Positions 1 to 8,116 of a stretch of DNA of 64,000 bases are shown piece after piece. The stretch spans positions 5,359,501-5,423,500 of the forward strand of contig NZ_CP030059.1 in the NCBI RefSeq assembly GCF_015291745.1, written 5' to 3'. The stretch is from Bradyrhizobium sp. CCBAU 53351. GTDB taxonomy: Bacteria > Pseudomonadota > Alphaproteobacteria > Rhizobiales > Xanthobacteraceae. A model generated the notes under the pieces. The model was given only the letters and a program-made list of their open reading frames with translations, did not search any database and was not told where the DNA came from. Within the stretch, counting starts at the first letter, position 1. Each line of letters opens with the position of its first letter. A program made the position numbers and the translations under genes.

Positions 1-534
1 CGCGACGAACGGGCGCGCGATGTCATCAGCGCCGCGGCGCGCCGTGCCGGTTGGAAGCCGCAAAAACGACCCGGCATTGGTCACGGCGTCGGCTTTGCCC
101 GCTACAAGAACATAGGTGCCTATTGCGCGGCGATTGCCGAGATCGAGGGCGCCGACAACATCCGCGTGAAGCGGCTGACGCTTGCCGTCGATGTCGGCGA
201 GGCCGTCAATCCAGACGGCGTCATCAACCAGATCGAGGGGGGCGCAATCCAGGCCACCAGCTGGGTTTTGAAGGAGCGCGTCCGGTTCGACCGGACCCGC
301 ATCACCTCGACCTCCTGGACGGACTATCCGATCCTGACCTTCAGCGAAGTCCCGGCGGTGGACGTCGAGGTGATTCAGCGGCCGGAGATCGAGCCGGTCG
401 GCGCCGGCGAAGCCGCGCACGGCCCGGTGACGGCGGCAATCGCCAATGCAGTTTACGATTGTCTCGGCGTGCGCGTGCGCGACCTGCCGATCACGCGCGA
501 CAGGATCATTGCAGCCATGGAGCGTGCATCTTGA
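1..534 (+). CDS. Xanthine dehydrogenase-family molybdopterin-binding subunit, C-terminal part (5' end outside window)
   Basis: Frame 1 is open from the first base and ends in TGA at 532-534, so only the last 177 codons are present. The visible part resembles the C-terminal half of large subunits of molybdenum hydroxylases such as isoquinoline 1-oxidoreductase and nicotinate dehydrogenase: GHGVGFARYKN, a DVGEAVNPDGVINQIEGG stretch, and GAGEAAHGPVTAAIANAV, whose Glu aligns with the catalytic glutamate of the family. These enzymes hydroxylate N-heterocycles or aldehydes using molybdopterin. The substrate cannot be told from this fragment. Its stop overlaps the TTG start of the next gene (TTGA), so the two are probably co-translated. 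Confidence 0.85.
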   Translation, partial: RDERARDVISAAARRAGWKPQKRPGIGHGVGFARYKNIGAYCAAIAEIEGADNIRVKRLTLAVDVGEAVNPDGVINQIEGGAIQATSWVLKERVRFDRTRITSTSWTDYPILTFSEVPAVDVEVIQRPEIEPVGAGEAAHGPVTAAIANAVYDCLGVRVRDLPITRDRIIAAMERAS

Positions 535-1229
535 CGACACTGACCATCCTGAGCGGCGGCGCGGCGCAAGGCCTGGTGCGCGGCCTCGCCGAGGCCTTCA
601 AGGCGCAGACCGGGTTCGGCATCGACGGCGAGTTCGGTGCGGTCGGCATCATGGCCGACAAGCTGCGCGCGGGAACGGCTGCCGATCTCGTAATCCTGAC
701 ACAGGCTCTCCTTGCGAAACTTGCCGAGGAGAAGCTCGTTGTCCCCTCCTCGATCACGGATGTCGGCCGGGTCGAGACCGCCCTGGCAGTCCGCAGCCGC
801 GATCCCAAGGTGACGGTAAGGACCGAAGCCGATTTGCGAGACGTGTTGCGCAGTGCCGACGCGATCTACGTCCCAGACACCAAGGCCTCGACCGCAGGGC
901 AGCACGTTGCAAAAGTGCTGGACCGTTTGGGCATCGCCTATGAGGTCGCCTCGCGCCTCAAGATCTTTCCGAACGGCGCGACGGCGATGCGGGAACTAGC
1001 GAATTCGACTGCGTCGCGGCCGATTGGCTGCACACAGGCGACCGAGATCATCGCGACCGACGGCCTCGTGCTCTCGGGATCGCTGCCGCCGGGATCCGAG
1101 CTCGTGACGATGTACACCGCCGGCGTGGCCACGCGGGCCGCACATCCGACGGAGGCCGCCGCGCTGATCGCGCTGCTGACTGGCGCAGATCACAGAGAGC
1201 TGCGCCAGAGTGCGGGCTTCGTCGGCTAG
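531..1229 (+). CDS. ModA-like substrate-binding domain protein without signal peptide
   Basis: This 232-residue protein has the fold signature of molybdate/sulfate-type solute-binding proteins: TLTILSGGAAQGLV at the N-terminus, then FGAVGIMADKLRAG, AADLVILT, and a C-terminal TEAAALIALLTG segment. The TTG start at 531 overlaps the stop of the molybdo-enzyme gene and no in-frame ATG lies closer. The protein begins directly with the first beta strand and has no export signal, so it should be cytoplasmic. Coupling to a molybdenum hydroxylase suggests a role in sensing or delivering an anion or cofactor rather than ABC import, since no permease or ATPase gene is adjacent. That role is inference. 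Confidence 0.75.
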   Translation: MTTLTILSGGAAQGLVRGLAEAFKAQTGFGIDGEFGAVGIMADKLRAGTAADLVILTQALLAKLAEEKLVVPSSITDVGRVETALAVRSRDPKVTVRTEADLRDVLRSADAIYVPDTKASTAGQHVAKVLDRLGIAYEVASRLKIFPNGATAMRELANSTASRPIGCTQATEIIATDGLVLSGSLPPGSELVTMYTAGVATRAAHPTEAAALIALLTGADHRELRQSAGFVG

Positions 1230-1237
1230 ACGGCCGC

Positions 1238-2044
1238 CTATTTGTGCAACTGGGTGAGACCGGTCGGCGGACCGTCGACGGCGGTCCAGCCGCCGTCCAC
1301 GAACAGCGTGCTGCCGCTGACATAGCTCGCGGCGTCCGAAGCGAGATAGGCGACCGCGGTCGCGACCTCGTCGGCGCTGCTCCAGCGGTTGAACACGGTG
1401 TGGCCGGCATAGAGATTGTAGATGTCGGGCCGCTGCTTGAACGGACCGGTCAGCGCGGTCTCGGCGATGCTCGGCGCGATGGCGTTGACGCGGACGCCGG
1501 CATGGCCGACCTCGGAGGCGAAGCCCTTCACCAGGAGGCCGATCGCCGCCTTGGTCGAGCCGTAGACGCCGAGGCCCGGCTCGATGGTCACGGCGCGCAC
1601 CGAGGAGCAGGCAATGATGCTGCCGCCCTTCTGCGCCACCATGATGCGGCCGAAGGCCTGGAAGAAGAAGACGGTGCCCTTGACGTTGAGGCTCAGGACG
1701 CGATCGAGATCCTCCTCGGTGTAGTCGAGGATGGTCTTGCGGATGTTGAGGCCGGGCGTCGTCACGGCGATGTCGAGCCGTGAAAACTTCTGCATCACCG
1801 TCTTGGCGAGCGCGTTGACGTCCGCGACGCTCGCGGCGTCGCAGCTCGCGGCTTCGGCCCAGCCGCCCTTGTCGCGAATGCCGGCGGCGGTTGCCTCTGC
1901 GGCGTCAAGCGCGCGATCGGCGCAGACGACACGGGCCCCGAGCCCGGCCAGCGCCTCAGCCGACGATTTGCCGATGCCTGATGCGGCGCCGAGCACCACG
2001 GCCGTCTTGCCGGTGAGATCGAAGAGCTTGCGATAGTCCGTCAC
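1238..2044 (-). CDS. SDR family NAD(P)-dependent oxidoreductase
   Basis: A 268-residue classical short-chain dehydrogenase. It carries the dinucleotide motif GAASGIG near residues 19-25, a CSSVRA segment with the catalytic Ser, and YGSTK with the catalytic Tyr and Lys. The usual NNAG motif is replaced by TTPG. The start is GTG at 2044, preceded by GGGAGAAG. It lies 22 bases after the TRAP large permease gene in the same direction, so it is the last gene of a dctP-dctQ-dctM-SDR operon and probably oxidises or reduces the imported substrate. The substrate is unknown. Confidence 0.85.
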   Translation of the reverse strand: MTDYRKLFDLTGKTAVVLGAASGIGKSSAEALAGLGARVVCADRALDAAEATAAGIRDKGGWAEAASCDAASVADVNALAKTVMQKFSRLDIAVTTPGLNIRKTILDYTEEDLDRVLSLNVKGTVFFFQAFGRIMVAQKGGSIIACSSVRAVTIEPGLGVYGSTKAAIGLLVKGFASEVGHAGVRVNAIAPSIAETALTGPFKQRPDIYNLYAGHTVFNRWSSADEVATAVAYLASDAASYVSGSTLFVDGGWTAVDGPPTGLTQLHK

Positions 2045-2066
2045 TGATAGCTTCTCCCTGTAGCTG

Positions 2067-3359
2067 CTAGCCCTTGTAGCCCATCAGCAGGCGCGGCAGC
2101 CACAGCGAGAATGCGGGGACATAGGTCACAAACATCAGAGCTGCGATCAGCGCAGCGTAGAACGGCAGGATGGTGCGCATCACCGCGCCCACCGAGATGC
2201 CGCCGATGGCGCAGCCCACGAACTGCGTGGTTCCGACCGGGGGCGTGTTCAGCCCGAGGGCGCAGTTGATCAGCATCAGCATGCCGAACTGCACCGGATC
2301 CATGCCCGCCTTCATCGCGATCGGCAGGAAGATCGGCGTGCAGATCAGGATGGTCGCGGCCATGTCCATGAAGGTGCCGAGCACGAACAGGATGACGTTG
2401 ATCAGCAGGAAGATGATCCAGGGCTGCGAGGACACCTTGCTCATCAGGTCGCCGGCAAAGTCGGCAACTTCATAGAGCCCCATCAGATACTGGAACATGG
2501 TGGAGACGCCGATCAGCAACAGCACCACGCCCGTCGTCTTCACAGCTTTGGCGGCGGCGCGCAGGAAGTTCGGCAGCGTCATGGTGCGATAGATGAAGAA
2601 CGTCAGCAGGATGGTGTAGGTCACCGCCACGGCTGCGGATTCCGTCGCCGTGAAGACGCCCGACAGGATGCCCGCCAGGATGATGCCGACGATCAGCAGG
2701 CCCGGCAGCGCGGCCGCGAAGGAGCGGAACACTTCGGCCCAGCCGGGGAATTTGCCGGCGGGATAACCGCGCTTCACCGCGACCGCATAGGCGGCGGCCA
2801 GCATGCAAACCATCAGCACGAGCGCCGGCAAGAGGCCTGCGGCGATCAGCGCGCCGATCGAGACCTTGCCGCCGGCGGCCAGGGCATAAATGATCATGTT
2901 GTGACTGGTCGGCATCAAGGCCCCGACCAGCGAGGCATGGGTGGTGACGTTGACGGCGTAGTCGGTGTCGAACCCTTCCTTTTTCATCATGGGGATCATC
3001 ACCGCGCCCATCGCCGACACGTCCGCCACGGGCGAGCCGGAGACGCCGCCGAACAGCGTGCAGGCGACGACGTTCGACATGCCGAGCCCGCCGCGGATGT
3101 GCCCGACGAGATTCTTGGCGAGCTGCACGATCTTGTCGGCGACGCCGCCATGCAGCATCAGCTCACCGCTGAAGACGAAGAACGGGATGGCCAGGAACGA
3201 GAAGATGTTCATCCCCGACATCATCTGCTGGAAGATGACGGCGACCGGCAGGCCCTCGTAGAGGATGGTGCAGATCGCCGAGAGGCCGATCGCGAAGGCG
3301 ACGGGGACGCCGAGGATCAGGAAGCCGAAGAAGGTGGCGCCGAGGATGATCAGTTCCAT
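2067..3359 (-). CDS. TRAP transporter large permease (DctM family)
   Basis: A 430-residue, very hydrophobic protein with the layout of the DctM subunit, the 12-helix ion-coupled channel of tripartite ATP-independent periplasmic transporters. Typical segments are the N-terminal LGVPVAFAIGLSA, GGVSGSPVADVSAMGAVMIP, the central ATESAAVAVTYT, and LGLNTPPVGTTQF near the C-terminus. The ATG at 3359 overlaps the end of the small permease gene by 10 bases. It works with the DctP and DctQ proteins encoded upstream in the same operon. Confidence 0.93.
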   Translation of the reverse strand: MELIILGATFFGFLILGVPVAFAIGLSAICTILYEGLPVAVIFQQMMSGMNIFSFLAIPFFVFSGELMLHGGVADKIVQLAKNLVGHIRGGLGMSNVVACTLFGGVSGSPVADVSAMGAVMIPMMKKEGFDTDYAVNVTTHASLVGALMPTSHNMIIYALAAGGKVSIGALIAAGLLPALVLMVCMLAAAYAVAVKRGYPAGKFPGWAEVFRSFAAALPGLLIVGIILAGILSGVFTATESAAVAVTYTILLTFFIYRTMTLPNFLRAAAKAVKTTGVVLLLIGVSTMFQYLMGLYEVADFAGDLMSKVSSQPWIIFLLINVILFVLGTFMDMAATILICTPIFLPIAMKAGMDPVQFGMLMLINCALGLNTPPVGTTQFVGCAIGGISVGAVMRTILPFYAALIAALMFVTYVPAFSLWLPRLLMGYKG

Positions 3360-3901
3360 GAGGGGACGACCTCTTCGCCGCGCAGGAGAGCAATGATGTG
3401 TTCGATGGAGAAGGAGACGATCAGGACGCCGGAGGCGATCAGCGGCACGTAGCGGATCACCTCAGGCAGTCCAAGATTGGGGATTTTTACGGTGCCGACC
3501 GACGCGCCGAGGATCCAGCCATTATAGGCCATCGCAATGCCGAACATGGCGACCAGCACGTGGATCACGATCTCGATCTTCTCGCGCGCATGATCCGGGA
3601 GCATCACCAGCAGACTGTCCATGCCGATGTGTCCGGCATCGCGCACGCCGACGGCGGCGCCGATCAACGTGACATAGAGGATCAGCACCAGCGCAAGGTT
3701 CTCGGTCCAGGTCGGGCTGGAATTGAGCACATAACGCCCGAACACCTGATAGAAAACGATGGTGACGATGACGAGCAGTCCCGTCACGGACAGATACATG
3801 CCGAGGCGCGCGACAGGTGCATTGATCCGTGACAGCAAGCCGGTCGACGGGCGTGCGGTGACCGCGTCATGCTCGTGATCTGCGACGTGTGGGTCCGTCA
3901 T
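3350..3901 (-). CDS. TRAP transporter small permease (DctQ family)
   Basis: A four-helix membrane protein of the DctQ type, 183 residues from the ATG at 3901. That start is preferred over one 13 codons upstream because GGGGAG sits 7 bases before it and it gives a conventional N-terminus. Helices are visible around YLSVTGLLVIVTIVFYQVF, LALVLILYVTLIGAAVGV, IVIHVLVAMFGIAMAY and LIASGVLIVSFSIEHI, and an RDAGHIGMDSL loop is typical of the family. It bridges the periplasmic binding protein and the large permease. Confidence 0.9.
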   Translation of the reverse strand: MTDPHVADHEHDAVTARPSTGLLSRINAPVARLGMYLSVTGLLVIVTIVFYQVFGRYVLNSSPTWTENLALVLILYVTLIGAAVGVRDAGHIGMDSLLVMLPDHAREKIEIVIHVLVAMFGIAMAYNGWILGASVGTVKIPNLGLPEVIRYVPLIASGVLIVSFSIEHIIALLRGEEVVPSWN

Positions 3902-3967
3902 CCCGCGTCTCCCCTTGCGAGGGTCCGGCGTCACCCTCACGGCGACGCCGGACCCGCCCCGATGTTC

Positions 3968-4939
3968 TTACTTGGTGTCCTGGATACGCTTGACGAGGCC
4001 CTGCAGCTTCTCGTCGCCGGCGAACTTCTGGTACACCGGCTTCATCGCATCGACGAACTCCTGCTTGTTGGCGATCGTCACGACCTGAACGCCGGCCGCT
4101 TCGACGGTCTTGCGGGAGGCCTGCTCACGCTCGTCCCAGAGCTTGCGCATGACGGGCACGGATTCCTTGGCCGCCTTGCGGACCATGGCCTGGTCCTCCT
4201 TGCTCAGAGTGTCCCAGACCTTCTTCGACATCACGAGAACCTCGGGCGCGAGGGAGTGCTCCGTGATGTTGTAGAACTTGGCCGCCTCGAAATGGCGGGA
4301 GGACTCGTAGGACGGCCAGTTGTTCTCGGCCGCATCGACGAGGCCGGTCTTCAGCGCGGTATAGACCTCGCCATACGGCATCGGCGTCGGGTTGGCCCCC
4401 AGGCTCTGGATCATGCCGACCCACAAATCGGATTGCTGGACGCGAATCTTCAGGCCCTTGAGGTCGGCGAGCGATTTGACGGGTGCCTTGACGGTGTAGA
4501 TGGACCGGGCGCCGCTGTCGTAATAGGCGAGCCCGACCAGGCCCGCGGGCTCCATGGCGGCCAGGATCTCATCGCCGATCGGCCCATCGAGCACGGTGCG
4601 CATGTGCTGGGTGTCGCGGAACACGAAGGGCAGGCACAGGGCGATGGTCTCGGGCACGAAATTGTTGAGCGGCGATGCGTTGATCCGCATCATGTCGAGC
4701 GCACCGATCTTGAGCTGCTCGATCGTGTCCTTCTCGGAGCCGAGGGCGCCGTTGGGAAACACCTTCACGCCGAGCTTGCCGCCGCTCGCCGTCGCGAGCT
4801 GCTTGCCCATGAACTTGACGGCTTCGACCGTCGGATAATCGGCGGGGTGGATGTCGGCGGAGCGGAAATCGCGCGCGGTCGCCAGGGGCGCTGAGACCGC
4901 CAGTGCGACGGCTGTGATGATACCGGTGAGTGTCTTCAT
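3968..4939 (-). CDS. TRAP transporter substrate-binding protein (DctP family)
   Basis: A 323-residue periplasmic binding protein with a clear signal peptide (basic MKT, hydrophobic TGIITAVALAVSAPLATA). The mature part has the DctP pattern, including GLKIRVQQSDLW with the Arg that usually pairs with a substrate carboxylate, and MPYGEVYTALKTGLVDAAENN, a hallmark of the family. The start ATG has a strong GGAGGAAG site. It is the first gene of the TRAP/SDR operon. The conserved Arg implies an organic-acid substrate, which I cannot name. Confidence 0.92.
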   Translation of the reverse strand: MKTLTGIITAVALAVSAPLATARDFRSADIHPADYPTVEAVKFMGKQLATASGGKLGVKVFPNGALGSEKDTIEQLKIGALDMMRINASPLNNFVPETIALCLPFVFRDTQHMRTVLDGPIGDEILAAMEPAGLVGLAYYDSGARSIYTVKAPVKSLADLKGLKIRVQQSDLWVGMIQSLGANPTPMPYGEVYTALKTGLVDAAENNWPSYESSRHFEAAKFYNITEHSLAPEVLVMSKKVWDTLSKEDQAMVRKAAKESVPVMRKLWDEREQASRKTVEAAGVQVVTIANKQEFVDAMKPVYQKFAGDEKLQGLVKRIQDTK

Positions 4940-5081
4940 CTGGGCTTCCTCCGGGGTTGATTATGTCGTTGTCGGCAAGTGCTGCGAGCCGCCTTGGGTC
5001 GCTCCACCTCAGACGTGAAGTCAAGCGCCAATGTCGTCCCTAGGGCGGGCGGCATTCTCTGTCCAAGCCAAATCCGGCATC

Positions 5082-5106
5082 GATCGATGCAACACTTGCA
5101 TCGATC
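5082..5106. promoter_or_regulatory. Perfect 11-bp inverted repeat between divergent TRAP and cyclase genes
   Basis: The arms GATCGATGCAA and TTGCATCGATC are perfectly complementary and separated by CAC, giving a 25-base dyad. It lies 143 bases before the TRAP binding-protein start and 128 bases before the cyclase start, placing it as a shared operator. No regulator gene is encoded nearby, so the cognate protein is unknown. Confidence 0.6.
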
Positions 5107-5233
5107 AATTTCCGACGCAATTCGCATTATGGCGGGATGGCTGGCCGGCCGGCGTCGCCGGCACGTGACTTGACGGGTGCAATCGAGGCCCCGCAAGATG
5201 GCCGAAACAGCGGATCATCGCGAAGGAATGCCC

Positions 5234-6016
5234 ATGCCGCGGAAGCTGATCGATATCTCGGTGCCGCTCAGAAACGACGTGACGGCCGATCCGCCAGGCA
5301 ACCATCCGACCATCCAGTATATCGATCACCAGCAGGGCCTGCCCCGCATGCTGCAGTTCTTCGACGGACTGAAAGCCCAGGATCTGCCGGACGGCCAGGG
5401 CTGGGCCGTCGAGCAGGTCTCGCTGTCGACCCACAACGGCACGCATCTCGATGCGCCCTGGCACTTCCACCCGACCATGAACCGCGGCGAACGGTCATGG
5501 ACGATCGACGAGGTCCCGCTGGAATGGTGCTTTCAGCCGGGCGTGAAGCTCGACTTCCGGCATCTGCCCGACGGCTATGTGGCGAGCGCCGACGACGTCG
5601 AGAAGGAGCTGAAGCGGATCGGGCACAAGCTGTCGCCGCTCGAGATCGTCGTCGTCAACACCAGCGCCGGCGCGAAATTCGGCAAGGCAGAATACGTCAA
5701 TTCCGGCTGCGGCATGGGCTATGAAGCCACCATGTACCTGCTCGAACGCGGCGTGCGGCTGACCGGCACCGACGGCTGGAGCTGGGACGCGCCGTTCGTG
5801 TACACCGCGAAGAGATATGCCGAGACGAAGGATGCCGGCCTGATCTGGGAAGGCCACAAGGCGGGACGGCACATCGGCTATTGCCATCTCGAGAAGCTGC
5901 ACAATCTCGACCAACTGCCCTCGACCGGATTCACGGTCTCATGCTTTCCGGTGAAGATCGAACGCGCCTCGGCGGGCTGGACCCGCGCGGTCGCCATCGT
6001 CGACGATCAGCTCTGA
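5234..6016 (+). CDS. Cyclase family protein (kynurenine formamidase-like metal hydrolase)
   Basis: A 260-residue protein of the cyclase superfamily. The diagnostic motif HNGTHLDAPWHF spans residues 67-78, with H67, H71, D73 and H77 as expected metal ligands and catalytic residues. Members hydrolyse amides, esters or lactones. The ATG at 5234 is chosen because GAAGGA at 5222-5227 has correct spacing to it; the ATG at 5228 touches the ribosome site. It is divergent from the TRAP/SDR operon and probably shares its inducer. It is not next to tryptophan genes, so a kynurenine substrate is not implied. Confidence 0.88.
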   Translation: MPRKLIDISVPLRNDVTADPPGNHPTIQYIDHQQGLPRMLQFFDGLKAQDLPDGQGWAVEQVSLSTHNGTHLDAPWHFHPTMNRGERSWTIDEVPLEWCFQPGVKLDFRHLPDGYVASADDVEKELKRIGHKLSPLEIVVVNTSAGAKFGKAEYVNSGCGMGYEATMYLLERGVRLTGTDGWSWDAPFVYTAKRYAETKDAGLIWEGHKAGRHIGYCHLEKLHNLDQLPSTGFTVSCFPVKIERASAGWTRAVAIVDDQL

Positions 6017-6020
6017 GGCA

Positions 6021-6749
6021 TCACTCGCCGACGAGGCCGCTCTCGGCGAGTTCACGCAGCGCATCGGTGTCCAGCACGACGATGGCGCCGTGCTCGAGAC
6101 GAACCCAGTTGCGGCCGGCCCAGGCGCGCAATTGCTTGTTGATGCTCTCCCGCGTCATCCCCACCATCTCGCTGATCTCCTGCTGCGTGATGGCGAGCGT
6201 GCCGCTGCCGGAATCGAACTTGCGCTCCTCGGTGAGACCGAGCAGCGCGCTCGCCAGCCGGCCCGGCAGATTCTGGAGGATCACCTGCTCGACCTGCTGG
6301 CTGGTCCAGCGCAGACGCGCGCAGAGCAGTTCGATGAACTTCATCGCCAGCGCCGGCTGGCTCTTCACGAACGGCAGGAAGTCCCGGCGATCGATGATGT
6401 AGAGCTCGCAATTGGTGTTGGCGGTGGCGTCGGCCGACCTGGGAGCGCCGTCGAGTACCGCGATCTCGCCAAAGATCTCTCCGGGACCGATCAGATTGAG
6501 AATGGCGTTCCGGCCATCCGGCGACGAGGAGGAGATCTTCACGGTCCCCGAGATCACTGCGAACAGATTGTTGCCGGGATCGCCCTTGGCGGCGATCGTC
6601 GCACCGCGCCTCACGCTGGCGTGCTTGGCGTAGCGGCAGAGCTGATCGAGCGCCTCCGGCTCCAGATCCGCGAAGATCGGGTGCTTGCGCAGGACCGATA
6701 GTTTGTTGCCCGCCGACTGTCGGGGGTCGCCGGTCTTGTCCTGAGGCAC
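6021..6749 (-). CDS. Crp/Fnr family transcriptional regulator without N-terminal Cys cluster
   Basis: A 242-residue regulator: cyclic-nucleotide-binding-type beta barrel at about residues 20-135 (PGNNLFAVISGTVK, GPGEIFGEIAVLDGAPRSADATA) and a C-terminal winged helix with the recognition segment QQEISEMVGMTRESINKQL. The GEIAVLDGAPRSADA stretch resembles the CRP phosphate-binding cassette, but an effector cannot be assigned. The recognition helix RESINKQL differs from the ETVSR type, so it probably does not read the TTGA-N6-TCAA boxes found downstream. The start is GTG at 6749 with AGGAG upstream. It converges on the cyclase gene with only 4 bases between stops. Confidence 0.88.
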   Translation of the reverse strand: MPQDKTGDPRQSAGNKLSVLRKHPIFADLEPEALDQLCRYAKHASVRRGATIAAKGDPGNNLFAVISGTVKISSSSPDGRNAILNLIGPGEIFGEIAVLDGAPRSADATANTNCELYIIDRRDFLPFVKSQPALAMKFIELLCARLRWTSQQVEQVILQNLPGRLASALLGLTEERKFDSGSGTLAITQQEISEMVGMTRESINKQLRAWAGRNWVRLEHGAIVVLDTDALRELAESGLVGE

Positions 6750-7028
6750 GCCACTGGGCTCCTAAGACTGCGAGGCACTGAGGTTCCTGCGTAGTCAACG
6801 TTATCAGGCTTTTCAACCGGAAAGCACGCGCGCGATTTAAGGCAAATGCCGCGAAAAAGCCGCGGTCGAGCTGGGGCCCGCATCCGAAGGATGCGCCGAT
6901 GCGTTTTGATCGCTGCAGAGTTGCAGGCAGCGCAGCCGCGCTTGCGTTAACACGCTGGCGAGCAGCCGGGCCGGCCGGACGCGCCTCGGCCTGTTGGCAG
7001 GTCTGAGCGGACTACGAGTTCGGGAGCT
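6750..7028. other. Intergenic region with no recognised feature
   Basis: About 280 bases lie between the Crp-like gene and the small membrane-protein gene. I saw no supported coding frame, no TTGA-N6-TCAA box and no strong hairpin here. It should contain the promoter of the Crp-like gene. Confidence 0.5.
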
Positions 7029-7154
7029 TCAGTGCTTGGAATCCGGGTCGAGCCGGCCGGAGCTGGTTTGTTGGTCTGCCCAAGCCAGAGCTGCGGCGAA
7101 TGCGACGAAGATCGCGACGACGACAATGGTCACCAGCAACGCATCAGCGGGCAT
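7029..7154 (-). CDS. Small single-pass membrane protein (41 aa) with its own FNR box
   Basis: ATG at 7154 opens a 41-residue frame ending in TGA at 7029-7031. It is preceded by GGGAGGAG at good spacing. The protein begins MPADALLV, has one hydrophobic helix rich in V, I, A and F at about residues 5-25, then a polar tail ending in DPDSKH. A TTGATCGAGATCAA box lies 54 bases upstream of the ATG, the same distance as at other genes of the block. Function is unknown; a role in the microoxic membrane is inferred from the promoter. Confidence 0.7.
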   Translation of the reverse strand: MPADALLVTIVVVAIFVAFAAALAWADQQTSSGRLDPDSKH

Positions 7155-7207
7155 CTTGCTCCTCCCAGAGTGTTCGGGGCATTATTTGCTGCAGCCGGCC
7201 GACGTCA

Positions 7208-7221
7208 TTGATCGAGATCAA
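7208..7221. promoter_or_regulatory. FNR/FixK-type box (small membrane protein promoter)
   Basis: TTGATCGAGATCAA matches TTGAT-N4-ATCAA perfectly. It precedes the 41-aa membrane protein gene on the minus strand by 54 bases. Confidence 0.8.
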
Positions 7222-7248
7222 AAATGGCGGGACATCCCGGACGGACCG

Positions 7249-7962
7249 TCAAGCTGCGGCCAGCGCCTCGGCGCGCGCGGGATCGAGCAGGCTGATGCCG
7301 CCATGAATGATCTCGATCACGCCGTGGCGCTCCAGCTTCGTGAAGGTGCGACTGACGGTTTCGATGGTCAGGCCGAGATAGTCGGCGATGTCCTGACGGC
7401 TCATCGGAAGCGGAACCGTGTCGGACAGGCCCCTGCGCGCGACCAGCCGGTCGCGCCAGCCGAGCAGGAAGGTTGCGACCTTCTCGTCGGCCGAGCGGCG
7501 GCCGAGCAACACCATATGATCGCGTGCCTGGCTCAGCTCGCGAATGGCCAGCTCGTTGATTCGCCTCAGCAGGAGCGGCCGGTCTTCGATGAAACGGCCG
7601 AAAGGCGCTTTGGCGAACTGGCACACGGTCACCACGCCGATCGCATCGGCGGAAAAATTGTGCCGGCCGGATATGTTCATCCCCAGGAAATCGCCGGGCA
7701 AGGCGAAGCCGACGATCTGCCGCCGGCCGTCGGGCAGCAGCTTGTACAGCCGCATGACGCCCTCGAGGACGTTGTAGAACGAGGTCGTGATGTCCTCCTC
7801 GGAAAACACGGTCTCGCCCGCGTCAAAATGAACGCGGCGTCCGAGATGCTCGAACTCCCTGAGCTCGGCTGCATCCAGCGACGAACAAACCGCCGCTCCG
7901 CGCACGGCGCAATCGGCGCAGAAATGCCCGTTCGGCTCAATCGTGACCACGGAAGGCTTCAT
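7249..7962 (-). CDS. FnrN/AadR-type oxygen-sensing Crp/Fnr regulator
   Basis: A 237-residue Fnr-like regulator from the ATG at 7962 (GGGAG upstream). Cys15, Cys18 and Cys26 (CADCAVRGAAVC) plus Cys114 (VTVCQFAK) reproduce the four-cysteine pattern that holds the oxygen-labile 4Fe-4S cluster in FNR-type proteins; FixK proteins lack the N-terminal set. The helix-turn-helix at about 188-210 has ETVSR, the recognition signature for TTGAT half sites. A TTGA-N6-TCAA box lies 86 bases upstream, suggesting autoregulation. It is the likely controller of the eight boxes in this region. It could also be named AadR or FnrN; orthology cannot be settled by eye. Confidence 0.9.
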   Translation of the reverse strand: MKPSVVTIEPNGHFCADCAVRGAAVCSSLDAAELREFEHLGRRVHFDAGETVFSEEDITTSFYNVLEGVMRLYKLLPDGRRQIVGFALPGDFLGMNISGRHNFSADAIGVVTVCQFAKAPFGRFIEDRPLLLRRINELAIRELSQARDHMVLLGRRSADEKVATFLLGWRDRLVARRGLSDTVPLPMSRQDIADYLGLTIETVSRTFTKLERHGVIEIIHGGISLLDPARAEALAAA

Positions 7963-8047
7963 CCACCGCTCCCAGCGTCGGTCCAGCTCCGCCCCCCCGG
8001 CAGAGTCCACCACGCGGCGGCATTTTACTGCACTGCGCCAAAGCCAA

Positions 8048-8061
8048 TTGACTCAGATCAA
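8048..8061. promoter_or_regulatory. FNR/FixK-type box between the Fnr gene and cytochrome c gene
   Basis: TTGACTCAGATCAA fits TTGA-N6-TCAA. It sits 56 bases before the cytochrome c ATG and 86 bases before the divergent Fnr-type gene, so it could activate the first and autoregulate the second. Confidence 0.8.
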
Positions 8062-8116
8062 ATTTGGGTGGCATCCCCGTCTTATTCTGCTTCCAGAGTT
8101 CGACGGGATTTCTTCC

